Shown here: piece by piece, positions 1-6,445 of the stretch
Position numbering within the stretch: position 1 is the stretch's first letter
Layout of the letters: the number at the start of each line of letters is the position of its first letter
Source: Megasphaera sp. UBA1696
GTDB lineage: Bacteria > Bacillota > Negativicutes > Veillonellales > Megasphaeraceae
NCBI GenBank assembly: GCA_002319965.1
Contig: DCJQ01000048.1
Location: 1-9,850, forward strand
Length of the DNA stretch: 9,850 nucleotides
Reading direction: 5' to 3'
Position numbers and translations under genes: made by a program
The notes under the pieces: generated by a model
The model's input: the letters and a program-made list of their open reading frames with translations, nothing else
Database searches by the model: none
Told to the model about the DNA's origin: nothing

Positions 1-34
1 TTGGTTGAGGGTTCGATTCCTTCTGCCCCTGCCA
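1..34 (+). tRNA. 3' end of a tRNA cut by the window edge, probably tRNA-Trp
   Basis: Only the T arm, the 3' acceptor strand and an encoded CCA are present. The T stem pairs 7-11 with 19-23 around the loop TTCGATT (12-18). The acceptor strand TGCCCCT is at 24-30, the discriminator base is G31 and CCA is at 32-34. The missing 5' acceptor strand would have to be close to AGGGGCA. As I recall the Gram-positive tRNA-Trp genes, they begin this way and carry G73 with a GATTCC T arm. The anticodon lies outside the window, so that a tRNA tail is present is nearly certain but its identity is inference. Confidence 0.85.
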
Positions 35-42
35 CAAAAAAC

Positions 43-66
43 GGAATGAAGTTCAATCTTCATTCC
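43..66. other. Perfect 9-bp inverted repeat between two tRNA genes
   Basis: GGAATGAAG (43-51) and CTTCATTCC (58-66) are perfect reverse complements around the 6-nt loop TTCAAT. No T-run follows on the + strand, so read-through into tRNA-Arg is expected there. On the - strand the hairpin is followed by a single G and then six T (the A-run at 36-41), which looks like an intrinsic terminator. It could instead be a processing hairpin in the tRNA precursor. No - strand gene is visible to its right that would need a terminator. Confidence 0.5.
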
Positions 67-71
67 CACAT

Positions 72-148
72 GACTCGGTAGCTCAGCTGGATAGAGTGAC
101 TGACTACGAATCAGTAGGTCTAGGGTTCGAATCCCTACCGGGTCACCA
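72..148 (+). tRNA. tRNA-Arg (anticodon ACG)
   Basis: This is a complete 77-nt cloverleaf with encoded CCA. The acceptor stem pairs GACTCGG (72-78) with 138-144, including one G-T pair; the discriminator is A145 and CCA is 146-148. The anticodon stem pairs 99-103 with 111-115. The loop carries T33 (105), anticodon ACG (106-108) and A37 (109). The T stem pairs 121-125 with 133-137 around TTCGAAT. ACG decodes arginine CGU, and CGC/CGA after A34 is converted to inosine by TadA. Position 36 is G rather than U, so this tRNA should not be a substrate for the t6A enzymes encoded downstream. Confidence 0.97.
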
Positions 149-150
149 TT

Positions 151-183
151 AAAAGCCATCAACATTTTGTTGATGGCTTTTTT
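151..183 (+). terminator. Intrinsic terminator of the tRNA cluster
   Basis: An AT-flanked stem pairs 151-164 with 168-181 around a 3-nt loop. It contains the GC-bearing core AGCCATCAACA and runs straight into a six-T tract (178-183). It begins two bases after the tRNA CCA end and separates the tRNA transcript from the protein-coding operon to the right. Confidence 0.9.
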
Positions 184-200
184 ACGAATCTTTTTTCCTT

Positions 201-227
201 TTGACTGGCTCTTATCCATGCTATAAT
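201..227 (+). promoter_or_regulatory. Putative housekeeping promoter of the UPF0158-thiL-tsaEB-rimI-tsaD run
   Basis: TTGACT (201-206) resembles a -35 box and TATAAT (222-227) is a perfect -10 box. Their spacing is 15 nt, short of the preferred 17. TAATAA at 224-229 would give 17 nt with a poorer -10. The surroundings are strongly AT-rich, and the site lies between a terminator and the first gene of a long operon. No TPP riboswitch-like sequence is apparent between here and thiL. This is inferred from boxes and position only. Confidence 0.6.
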
Positions 228-267
228 AAATAAATACGTTGGATCAGATGAAAGGGATGTATACTTG

Positions 268-675
268 ATGAAAGTTCAATTGGAAGACTTATTGAAAGCT
301 TTTGAATTAAATAATCCGTACCTTAAATTCTATGTACATAAAGACGACGGGAAGTTGACCTTGGTGACTGAAATTCCCGGGAATGAACCGACCGATAATG
401 ATGTGACGGCTCATCCTGACGACTATATCAAACTGCCGACGCAGGCCGATTTGAACCTGCCTGAGATGATAAAGGGGTTTGTACCCATGATGAAGGATGC
501 CGACCAGCGTGCAGCCTTTGCCGCTTCCATCGAAGCCGGAAAATCCCTGGGGCAGCTTGAACAGGAACTGCGGGATATGGGACTCGTCCAGTATTGGTAC
601 ACCTTCCAGCAGATGGAATTTGAAAAGATAGCCAAGAAGTGGTGTGAAGACCATGGACTTTCTTATGAAGCATAG
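268..675 (+). CDS. UPF0158-family protein, function unknown
   Basis: This is a 135-aa acidic soluble protein with no signal peptide or membrane segment. Its pattern matches UPF0158 (Pfam PF03682) as I know it: DYIKLP at 52-57, a central helical part with GKSLGQLEQEL at 91-101, then WYTF at 110-113 and the C-terminal block IAKKWCEDHGL at 121-131. No biochemical role is firmly established for the family and I assign none. ATG268 was chosen, but the in-frame TTG265 directly before it is also well placed behind AAAGGG (251-256), so one extra residue is possible. It is the first gene after the promoter and lies 18 nt before thiL, so it probably belongs to the same transcript. Its AT content is somewhat higher than that of its neighbours. 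Confidence 0.85.
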   Translation: MKVQLEDLLKAFELNNPYLKFYVHKDDGKLTLVTEIPGNEPTDNDVTAHPDDYIKLPTQADLNLPEMIKGFVPMMKDADQRAAFAASIEAGKSLGQLEQELRDMGLVQYWYTFQQMEFEKIAKKWCEDHGLSYEA

Positions 676-693
676 TGATCTGGGGGTTTTGTC

Positions 694-1677
694 ATGAAAA
701 TTTCAGATGTCGGAGAATTCGGCTTAATCGATATTATCAAAGAAAATACCTTATATCATCCGGAAAATGTCGTCATCGGCATCGGTGATGACGGCGCTGT
801 CTACCGGACGACGCCGGGTTGGCAGCAGGTAACGGTCATCGATACGATGGTCCAGAACAGCCATTTTATTATCGGAAAGACGGCTGAGTGGTATGACGTC
901 GGCTTTAAATCGGTGGCGTCCAACCTCAGTGATATTGCGGCCATGGGAGCCGTCCCGACGCAGGTCGTCTTGTCGACGGCCTTGACTTCGTCCATGGAAA
1001 TCGATGATGTCGTCGAACTGTATCGGGGCATCAAGGATATCTGCCGCGATTATGAAGTCAATATCCTCGGCGGCGATACGGTCATGGCGAAAGAAGGTGC
1101 CGTCATCACCGTCGCTGCTTTCGGTGAAATTGAAGCCGACAAAGCTTTGCGGCGCAGCGGCGCTAAGGACGGCGATATCATTGCCGTCTCTCATACGGTC
1201 GGCGATTCTTCGGGAGGTCTCGACGTACTGCTCCAAGGACGAGAAGGTTATGAATCCTTGAAAAAGGCCCATCAATGCCCGGTGCCGCGCATCGAATTAG
1301 GACGCCTTTTAGTAAAGCATGGCTGCCACAGCCTCAATGATATCAGCGACGGGTTGGCCAGTGAGGCCAATGAAATCGCAAAAGCCAGCGGCGTGGAACT
1401 GGTCATCGACGGCAGTGCCGTTCCGACCAGTGCGGAATTGAAGGCCTGGGCTGCCGAATCGGGAAAACACCTGTTGAACTTCGTCTTTAACGGCGGCGAA
1501 GACTATGAATTGGTCTTCACCATGGCCCCTGATGATTTTAAAGCCCTGAAAGCCGACTATCCCGACGTTACGCCAATCGGTACTGTCCGCGCAGGAGCCG
1601 GGCGGGTCCTGTTGCAGCATGACGGGAAAGAGTCGGTCCTCTTGCCCAAGGGCTGGGATCACTTTGAGAGGAGATAA
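694..1677 (+). CDS. thiL: Thiamine-monophosphate kinase ThiL
   Basis: ThiL is the cytosolic enzyme that phosphorylates thiamine monophosphate with ATP to make thiamine pyrophosphate, the last step of cofactor synthesis. The 327-aa length is normal for this PurM/AIRS-fold family. Visible motifs in order are GEFGLI (7-12), the glycine/aspartate nucleotide-metal segment IGIGDDGAV (28-36), DT (50-51) before the substrate-facing NSHF, NLSDIAAMGA (77-86), GGDT (126-129), DISDGLASE (216-224) and GGEDYELVF (267-275). These acidic residues normally bind magnesium and the phosphates, and none is missing. The start ATG is preceded by CTGGGGG (680-686), about 7 nt upstream. The stop lies 4 nt before tsaE. 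The pairing of thiL with the tsa genes is a common Firmicute arrangement and does not imply a shared pathway. Confidence 0.97.
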   Translation: MKISDVGEFGLIDIIKENTLYHPENVVIGIGDDGAVYRTTPGWQQVTVIDTMVQNSHFIIGKTAEWYDVGFKSVASNLSDIAAMGAVPTQVVLSTALTSSMEIDDVVELYRGIKDICRDYEVNILGGDTVMAKEGAVITVAAFGEIEADKALRRSGAKDGDIIAVSHTVGDSSGGLDVLLQGREGYESLKKAHQCPVPRIELGRLLVKHGCHSLNDISDGLASEANEIAKASGVELVIDGSAVPTSAELKAWAAESGKHLLNFVFNGGEDYELVFTMAPDDFKALKADYPDVTPIGTVRAGAGRVLLQHDGKESVLLPKGWDHFERR

Positions 1678-1681
1678 ACCT

Positions 1682-2152
1682 ATGTCGATCGATATTAAAA
1701 CGCACTCCGAGGCAGAAACCATCGCCCTCGGCGCCTTTTTAGGCCCCTTGCTGACGGACGGCTCTGTCTTGGCCCTGCGCGGTGACCTGGGCGCCGGCAA
1801 GACCCACTTTGTCCAAGGCATTGCCAAAGGGATGGGGATTGACGATGTCGTCGTCAGCCCGACTTTTACCCTGTTGAATTACTATGAAAATACGATTCCT
1901 CTCCAGCACTTCGATTTTTATCGTTTGGAAGAAGAATATGAACTCGATGATCTGGGCTTTGAAGACTATATCGACAGCGGCGTCACGGTCATCGAATGGT
2001 CTGAAAAATTCCCGGACCGCCTGCCTGACGATGCAGCCACCGTCACCATTGAAAAGATGAGCCCGACGGAACGCCTGTTTCACTTCGACTTTTCCGGAAA
2101 TCGCTGGCAGTCTATAGAAAATGAGGTACAGAACTATGCTCTTAGCCATTGA
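1682..2152 (+). CDS. tsaE: tRNA t6A biosynthesis ATPase TsaE
   Basis: TsaE is the P-loop ATPase that binds the TsaB-TsaD complex and is needed for turnover in t6A37 formation on ANN-decoding tRNAs. The 156-aa protein has the expected family length. The Walker A motif GDLGAGKT is at 34-41, SPTF at 59-62 (switch I region), HFDFYR at 76-81 and VIEWSE at 103-108, the Walker B-like strand. ATG1682 is preferred over an in-frame upstream GTG or ATG inside thiL. It sits behind GAGAGGAGA (1665-1673), part of which overlaps the thiL stop, and the protein then begins just before the usual TsaE N terminus. The last 17 bases overlap tsaB in another frame, suggesting coupled translation. Confidence 0.96.
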   Translation: MSIDIKTHSEAETIALGAFLGPLLTDGSVLALRGDLGAGKTHFVQGIAKGMGIDDVVVSPTFTLLNYYENTIPLQHFDFYRLEEEYELDDLGFEDYIDSGVTVIEWSEKFPDRLPDDAATVTIEKMSPTERLFHFDFSGNRWQSIENEVQNYALSH

Positions 2153-2846
2153 AACATCGAGCCTCGTATCGAGTGTCGCCTTGCTCCACGAAGACACCCT
2201 GCGGGCTGAACTTACGATTCAGGCACGGCTGACCCATTCGGAACAGCTCATGCCCCATATTGCCGACATGCTGGCCAAAGCCTCGGTTACGAAATCTCAG
2301 ATCGACGGCGTGGCCGTTTCCATCGGCCCCGGCTCTTTTACGGGCCTGCGCATCGGCCTTGCGACGGCCAAGGGCCTTTCCTTTGCCTGGAATGTCCCCA
2401 TCGTCGGGGTCACGACCCCCATCAGCCTGGCCTATAATTTTGTCGGCACATCCGATCGGGTATGCACCCTGATCGATGCCCAAAAGGGCAACGTCTACGC
2501 CGGTGTCTACCGCTGGGATCGGACGAAGCTTTTGACGGAAAAAGATATCTATATCGCACCCCTTACGGATGTTTTAGATACCCTTGAAGGCGAAGGACAG
2601 CCCGTCGTATTCTGCGGCGACGGTTCCTTGAAAGGGCGGGGGAAAATCGAAGGCCGGACCGACCTTTTCCGCATGGCACCGCCGACGATGGTCATTCCCC
2701 GTGCCGGAAGCGTAGCCCTCGGGGCAAACATCCGCTTTGCCGCCGGTGATTACGACGACTGCATGACCTTGACGCCGTCGTACCTTCGCCGCAGTGAAGC
2801 CGAAGTCCTTTGGGAAAAACGGCACGGCAGCGCACCATGTCAGTAA
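2136..2846 (+). CDS. tsaB: tRNA t6A biosynthesis protein TsaB
   Basis: TsaB is a catalytically inactive ASKHA-fold paralogue of TsaD. It dimerises with TsaD and scaffolds the threonylcarbamoyl transferase. The 236-aa product starts MLLAIETSS, typical of the family, then has THSE at 33-36, GPGSFTGLRIG at 64-74 and a C-terminal TPSYLRRSEAE block. It has no HxxxH metal site of the TsaD kind, as expected. ATG2136 was chosen over an in-frame ATG at 2121 because the family N terminus begins exactly here and GAGG (2123-2126) is 9 nt upstream. It overlaps tsaE by 17 nt and rimI by 10 nt. Confidence 0.96.
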   Translation: MLLAIETSSLVSSVALLHEDTLRAELTIQARLTHSEQLMPHIADMLAKASVTKSQIDGVAVSIGPGSFTGLRIGLATAKGLSFAWNVPIVGVTTPISLAYNFVGTSDRVCTLIDAQKGNVYAGVYRWDRTKLLTEKDIYIAPLTDVLDTLEGEGQPVVFCGDGSLKGRGKIEGRTDLFRMAPPTMVIPRAGSVALGANIRFAAGDYDDCMTLTPSYLRRSEAEVLWEKRHGSAPCQ

Positions 2847-3310
2847 CAATCAGAAGGGCCGTGATTCAGGACTTGCCGGACATCATCGCTATTGAAGAGG
2901 CGTCCTTTTCTTCCCCCTGGTCTCACCAATCTCTGCGGGCTGAATTCGACAACCGCGTCGCCCGCTACTACGTCTTGGAAGGGGAAGACGGGACGGTGGC
3001 CGCTTATGCCGATCTGTGGCTCATTGCCGACGAAGGTCAATTGGCCAACATCGCCGTCCATCCGTCGGCGCGGGGCCTCGGCTACGGCGAAACCTTGCTG
3101 CGCACGGCCATGGAAGCCATTTTTCACGACGGCTGCCGCTCCGTTTTTTTGGAAGTACGCTTATCGAATGCGGCCGCCATTGCCTTATATGAAAAGCTGG
3201 GCTACGAAAAGACGGCCATTCGCAAGGGCTATTATTCTCAGCCTGTAGAAGATGCTTACATTATGAACTGCACCAAAGAAAATTATCGATGGCTCCGCCA
3301 TTTAGTATAG
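2837..3310 (+). CDS. rimI: GNAT-family N-acetyltransferase RimI
   Basis: RimI acetylates the N-terminal amine of ribosomal protein S18 (in E. coli) using acetyl-CoA, and some homologues have wider specificity. The 157-aa length is typical. The acetyl-CoA loop RGLGYG (79-84) follows the strand NIAVHPSA. The segment LEVRLSNAAAIALYEKLGY (105-123) carries the conserved Glu106, Asn111 and Tyr118, the last being the usual general acid. EDAYIM at 138-143 closes the fold. ATG2837 is preferred to TTG2810, because it gives the standard RimI N terminus. No strong ribosome-binding site precedes it and it overlaps the tsaB stop by 10 nt, so translation is probably coupled to tsaB. It is embedded in the tsa cluster, as in many bacteria. 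Confidence 0.94.
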   Translation: MSVTIRRAVIQDLPDIIAIEEASFSSPWSHQSLRAEFDNRVARYYVLEGEDGTVAAYADLWLIADEGQLANIAVHPSARGLGYGETLLRTAMEAIFHDGCRSVFLEVRLSNAAAIALYEKLGYEKTAIRKGYYSQPVEDAYIMNCTKENYRWLRHLV

Positions 3311-3318
3311 AAAAAAGG
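3311..3318 (+). promoter_or_regulatory. Ribosome-binding site that fixes the tsaD start
   Basis: AAAAAAGG ends 9 nt before ATG3328. It excludes ATG3289, which lies inside rimI with no site ahead of it, and makes ATG3319, directly abutting the GG, unlikely. Confidence 0.65.
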
Positions 3319-3327
3319 ATGAAATCT

Positions 3328-4338
3328 ATGTACACCTTAGCACTCGAAACCAGTTGTGACGAAACGTCGGCCGCCGTCATCGAAGACGGCCGTCACATTC
3401 GCTCCAATATCATATCGACGCAGGTACCGATCCACCGGAAATTCGGCGGTGTCGTACCGGAAATCGCCTCGCGTCAACACATTGAATACGTCATGCCCAT
3501 CATCAAAGAAGCCCTCGATACGGCCAAGGTCACCCTCTCCGATATCGACCATATCGGCGTCACCTACGGCCCGGGCTTGGTCGGCGCCCTCTTAGTCGGC
3601 GTGGCTGCGGCCAAGGCCATCAGCTTTGCTGCCGATAAACCTTTAGTCGGCGTCAACCACATGGAAGGCCATATTTTTGCCAACTTCCTCAGTCATCCCG
3701 AACTGGAACCGCCCTTTTTGGCTCTCGTCGTTTCCGGCGGCCATACGCAGCTCGTCCAGATCAATGACTATAATTCCTTCAAGCTCATGGGCCAGACCCG
3801 CGACGATGCAGCCGGCGAAGCCTTCGACAAGATTGCCCGGGTCATGGGGTATCCCTATCCCGGCGGCCCGCAGATTGAAAAGCTGGCCAAAGACGGCAAT
3901 CCCGATGCTATTGAGTTTCCTAAAGCCCTTCATGAACGCCATAACTTTGAATTCAGCTTCAGCGGTTTGAAATCGGCTGTCCTCAACTATCTTCATACGC
4001 AGGAACAGCGCGGCGAGTCCTATAATGCCGCCGACGTCGCCGCCAGCTTCCAAAAGACCGTCGTCGAAACCTTAGTGGAAAAGACGATGGACGCCGCTTC
4101 GTACAGCAATGCCAAGAAAATCGTCCTGGCCGGCGGCGTCTCTGCCAACGGATGCCTGTCGGCGGCCATGCAGGAAGCCTGCGATAAAAAAGGCTATGCC
4201 TTTTACCATCCCGACCCGATCCTTTGCACCGACAACGGAGCCATGATCGGCTGCCGGGCTTACTATATGGCCAAGGCCGGTCGCTTTGCCGATTTGACAC
4301 TCAATGCCAAGCCGGCCCTGCCGATTACCGGGGAATAA
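3328..4338 (+). CDS. tsaD: tRNA N6-adenosine threonylcarbamoyltransferase TsaD
   Basis: TsaD is the catalytic subunit that moves the threonylcarbamoyl group from threonylcarbamoyl-AMP to A37 of ANN-decoding tRNAs, working with TsaB and TsaE. The 336-aa length is normal. Visible signatures are LALETSCDET (4-13), YGPGLVGALLVG (80-91), the metal-binding NHMEGH with His111 and His115, VSGGHTQL (135-142), GEAFDKIAR (163-171), GGPQIEKLA (179-187), SFSGLKSA (210-217), LAGGVSANG (267-275) and CTDNGAMIG (300-308), whose Asp302 is the third metal ligand. Nothing is truncated. It follows rimI by 17 nt and precedes the sensor kinase gene by 28 nt with no visible terminator. The precursor-making enzyme TsaC/Sua5 is not in this window and must be encoded elsewhere. 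Confidence 0.98.
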   Translation: MYTLALETSCDETSAAVIEDGRHIRSNIISTQVPIHRKFGGVVPEIASRQHIEYVMPIIKEALDTAKVTLSDIDHIGVTYGPGLVGALLVGVAAAKAISFAADKPLVGVNHMEGHIFANFLSHPELEPPFLALVVSGGHTQLVQINDYNSFKLMGQTRDDAAGEAFDKIARVMGYPYPGGPQIEKLAKDGNPDAIEFPKALHERHNFEFSFSGLKSAVLNYLHTQEQRGESYNAADVAASFQKTVVETLVEKTMDAASYSNAKKIVLAGGVSANGCLSAAMQEACDKKGYAFYHPDPILCTDNGAMIGCRAYYMAKAGRFADLTLNAKPALPITGE

Positions 4339-4366
4339 TCTTTGAGGCCGTACTGGGGGGATTTCC

Positions 4367-5779
4367 GTGACTGCACTTGCACCCATTTGCCGGACAGCCA
4401 GCACGCTGTCGCCGGTTCAGATCCATATCTTACAAAATAGTGAAGAGCTGCTGCAGTTTGCCAGCGACTTGTCGCACCGGGAGCTCTTCGTCTACGTGCC
4501 CGGCCGGCGTAAGGGGACGCTGGTCCTGGCCGCTCATCGGACGCCGCTTTTGCAGAAGGGGCGGCAAAATGAACCGGCCGAACCGGGGACGGTTTTTTCC
4601 CATTATGAAGAACCGCTCAATTTTCAGGTCTTTCAAGACGGAAAAGCCATGCATGGGGAAAAGGAAATCGAATACGGCCGTACGGCGCCCATTGTGGCCT
4701 ATCCCTTTGTCGATAACGGCGGCAGGACCATTGCCGTCATCGCCTTTGTCGGCGTCGTAGAAGATAATCGGGAGTTGTTGACCGAAACGGCTTTCCTGTC
4801 CCTCCAAGTACCGATGGATTTTCATTCCATGTACCGGCCCTTATCGATTCAGGACGGCGTCGTTCTGGTTAACTGCAACGGCATCGTCATTTATGCCGAC
4901 GACATGGCTGACAGCATCCTCCACATGTGCGGTCAGCACGGGATCATTACGGGTACCAATATTTACAATACCAGCCTCGATGTGACCGGCGGCAAACAGG
5001 TCTTGGCCGCGGCCAATGGTTTGGCGGACGATATCACCGTCGGCGACGCCGTCGTATCGCGGCGGGTCATTCCCATTTTGCAGCGCGGCAAGGTGCGGCG
5101 GGTCATTTCCATCTTGACGGAACGGACCGAACTCCATCGCAAAGAAGCGGAATTGATGGTCAAGACGTCGGTCATCAAGGAAATCCACCACCGGGTCAAA
5201 AATAATTTGCAGACCATTGCCAGCCTGCTGCGGATGCAGATGCGGCGGACGGCCAGTGACGAAGCACGGGACGTCTTAAAGGAGAGCCTGAATCGGATTT
5301 TGAGTATCGCCCTGGTCCATGAGACCCTGTCCTATGACGATGATGAAAACATCAATTTGTCCGACGTCGCTCAGAAATTGCTCAACCTCCTGGCCCACAG
5401 CTTGGTCAGTAAGGAATGCCGCGTCGAGACGAAGTTTTCCGGCGATAAACTGCTCCTGCCTTCCGATGTCGTCACGTCCTTGGCCCTGATCCTCAATGAA
5501 CTCATTACCAATGCCATCATCCACGGGTTTGAAGGCCGGTCGGACGGCGTGATTTCCATTGCGATTCGCTGTGAAGGCGACGCTTGCGTCATTACCGTCT
5601 GTGACGACGGTGTCGGCATGGATCAGGCCGAGAAGGAAACGAAGCGAAAACATCTCGGCATGGCCATCGTTCAAACGCTGATCGAAAAGGATCTGCACGG
5701 AACGATTGCCTTTTCTAAGGCGCAGCCGCAGGGGACGGCGGCGGTCATTCGCTTTCCATTGTCAAAGAGGGGGGACTAA
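4367..5779 (+). CDS. Soluble HisKA_2 sensor histidine kinase, PdtaS-like
   Basis: This is a 470-aa kinase with no signal peptide or membrane segment, so it should sense a cytosolic signal. Residues about 15-150 resemble the GAF-like N-terminal domain of PdtaS-type kinases. Residues about 157-255 look PAS-like (DGVVLVNCNGIVIYADD at 163-179). The dimerisation segment contains IHHRVKNNLQ at 273-282, with the phospho-accepting histidine at 274 or 275, the HisKA_2 signature. The ATPase domain has an N box NELITNAIIHGF (377-388), DDGVGM (413-418) and HLGMAIV (430-436). All key residues are present. The start is GTG4367, 6 nt after a GGGGGG run (4355-4360). It is 28 nt after tsaD and 3 nt before the ANTAR regulator, its evident partner. 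EutW, the ethanolamine sensor, has the same architecture, but no eut gene is nearby. The ligand is unknown. Confidence 0.92.
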   Translation: MTALAPICRTASTLSPVQIHILQNSEELLQFASDLSHRELFVYVPGRRKGTLVLAAHRTPLLQKGRQNEPAEPGTVFSHYEEPLNFQVFQDGKAMHGEKEIEYGRTAPIVAYPFVDNGGRTIAVIAFVGVVEDNRELLTETAFLSLQVPMDFHSMYRPLSIQDGVVLVNCNGIVIYADDMADSILHMCGQHGIITGTNIYNTSLDVTGGKQVLAAANGLADDITVGDAVVSRRVIPILQRGKVRRVISILTERTELHRKEAELMVKTSVIKEIHHRVKNNLQTIASLLRMQMRRTASDEARDVLKESLNRILSIALVHETLSYDDDENINLSDVAQKLLNLLAHSLVSKECRVETKFSGDKLLLPSDVVTSLALILNELITNAIIHGFEGRSDGVISIAIRCEGDACVITVCDDGVGMDQAEKETKRKHLGMAIVQTLIEKDLHGTIAFSKAQPQGTAAVIRFPLSKRGD

Positions 5780-5782
5780 ATC

Positions 5783-6373
5783 ATGGGATATCGCATTGTA
5801 ATAGGGGACGATGAATCGATCATTCGAATGGATTTATGTGAAATGCTGGAAGATGCCGGCCATACCGTCGTCGGTGAAGCGGCAGACGGACTGGAAGCCC
5901 TGGAATTGGTGCGCCGGGAAAAGCCGGACATCGTCTTATTAGATATCAAGATGCCGCGCCTGGACGGCATCCACGCTGCCCGCATGATTGGTCATGAAGG
6001 ACTGGCGCCGGTGCTGCTCCTTACGGCCTACAGCCAGGAGGACATGGTCGATAAAGCGAAAGACTCGGGCGTTCTCGGCTACCTGGTAAAACCGGTGAGC
6101 CCGGTCAACCTCTTTCCGGCCATTGAAATTGCCATGGCCCAATTCAGTCGCCAGCGGGAAGCGGCCCGACAGCTGGAAGAGATGAACGACCGGATTGAAA
6201 CCCGCAAGGCCGTCGATCGGGCCAAAGGCTGCCTCATGGACTTATACCATATTTCCGAAGACGAAGCCTACCGGCGCCTCCAGCAATACAGCATGAAGAA
6301 CCGCAAACCCTTGAAAACAGTGGCTGAATCGGTCATTGCCGGCGCTGAAAAGATAAAAGGTCAAAAAAAATAG
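5783..6373 (+). CDS. ANTAR-domain response regulator (RNA-binding antiterminator), PdtaR/EutV-like
   Basis: The 196-aa protein has a receiver domain (about 1-120) with Asp9 and Asp10, phospho-acceptor Asp54 in LLDIKMP, Thr81 and Lys103 (VKP). A helical linker follows (about 121-138), then a C-terminal ANTAR domain (about 139-188) with AVDRAKGCLMD, ISEDEAYRRLQQYSM and a final helix. In this family phosphorylation drives dimerisation. The ANTAR dimer then binds paired small stem-loops in nascent RNA and prevents terminator formation. ATG5783 follows GAGGGGGGA (5767-5775) and lies 3 nt after the kinase stop, so the pair is co-translated. The end is lysine-rich (KIKGQKK) and coded by a run of eight A just before TAG. 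Targets are unknown and none was recognised nearby. Confidence 0.94.
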   Translation: MGYRIVIGDDESIIRMDLCEMLEDAGHTVVGEAADGLEALELVRREKPDIVLLDIKMPRLDGIHAARMIGHEGLAPVLLLTAYSQEDMVDKAKDSGVLGYLVKPVSPVNLFPAIEIAMAQFSRQREAARQLEEMNDRIETRKAVDRAKGCLMDLYHISEDEAYRRLQQYSMKNRKPLKTVAESVIAGAEKIKGQKK

Positions 6374-6428
6374 AGCCATTAAAGAAAAAGTTGAGGTCCA
6401 AGCCTTGACTTTTTCACCTTTAATGGCT
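6374..6428 (+). terminator. Long hairpin after the ANTAR regulator, probable terminator overlapping the groESL promoter
   Basis: AGCCATTAAAG (6374-6384) pairs perfectly with 6418-6428. Inside it, 6385-6396 pairs with 6403-6414 including two G-T pairs. A 3-nt bulge (6415-6417) separates the two helices and TCCAAG (6397-6402) is the loop. It starts on the base after the stop codon. The + strand continuation is AATATATATATT, a poor U-tract, so termination of the upstream operon may be partial. On the - strand the stem is followed within a few bases by eight T (the A-run at 6363-6370), which is a better terminator. The loop lacks the A-at-1, G-at-4 pattern of ANTAR targets. Confidence 0.65.
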
Positions 6429-6433
6429 AATAT
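6405..6433 (+). promoter_or_regulatory. groESL promoter (housekeeping sigma type)
   Basis: TTGACT (6405-6410) and TAATAT (6428-6433) are separated by exactly 17 nt, close to consensus. The predicted transcript starts near 6440, just upstream of CIRCE, which places the operator over the start site as expected for HrcA repression. The -35 lies inside the 3' arm of the preceding hairpin. Confidence 0.8.
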
Positions 6434-6445
6434 ATATATTGTAAG

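Noticed and set aside
676..693. Possible TPP riboswitch ahead of thiL
   Set aside because: The gap is only 18 nt, and no THI-box-like sequence is seen there or in the 184-264 leader.
751..1275. Long - strand open frame inside thiL
   Set aside because: It lies wholly within a gene with every ThiL motif intact, and its translation shows no family pattern.
6363..6370. Eight-A run at the end of the regulator gene as a programmed frameshift or slippage site
   Set aside because: It is two codons from the stop, and shifting would add little recognisable protein. The run is better explained as part of the flanking hairpin or terminator sequence.
6397..6402. The loop of the post-regulator hairpin as an ANTAR autoregulatory target
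   Set aside because: The loop TCCAAG lacks A at position 1 and G at position 4, and there is no paired second small stem-loop next to it.
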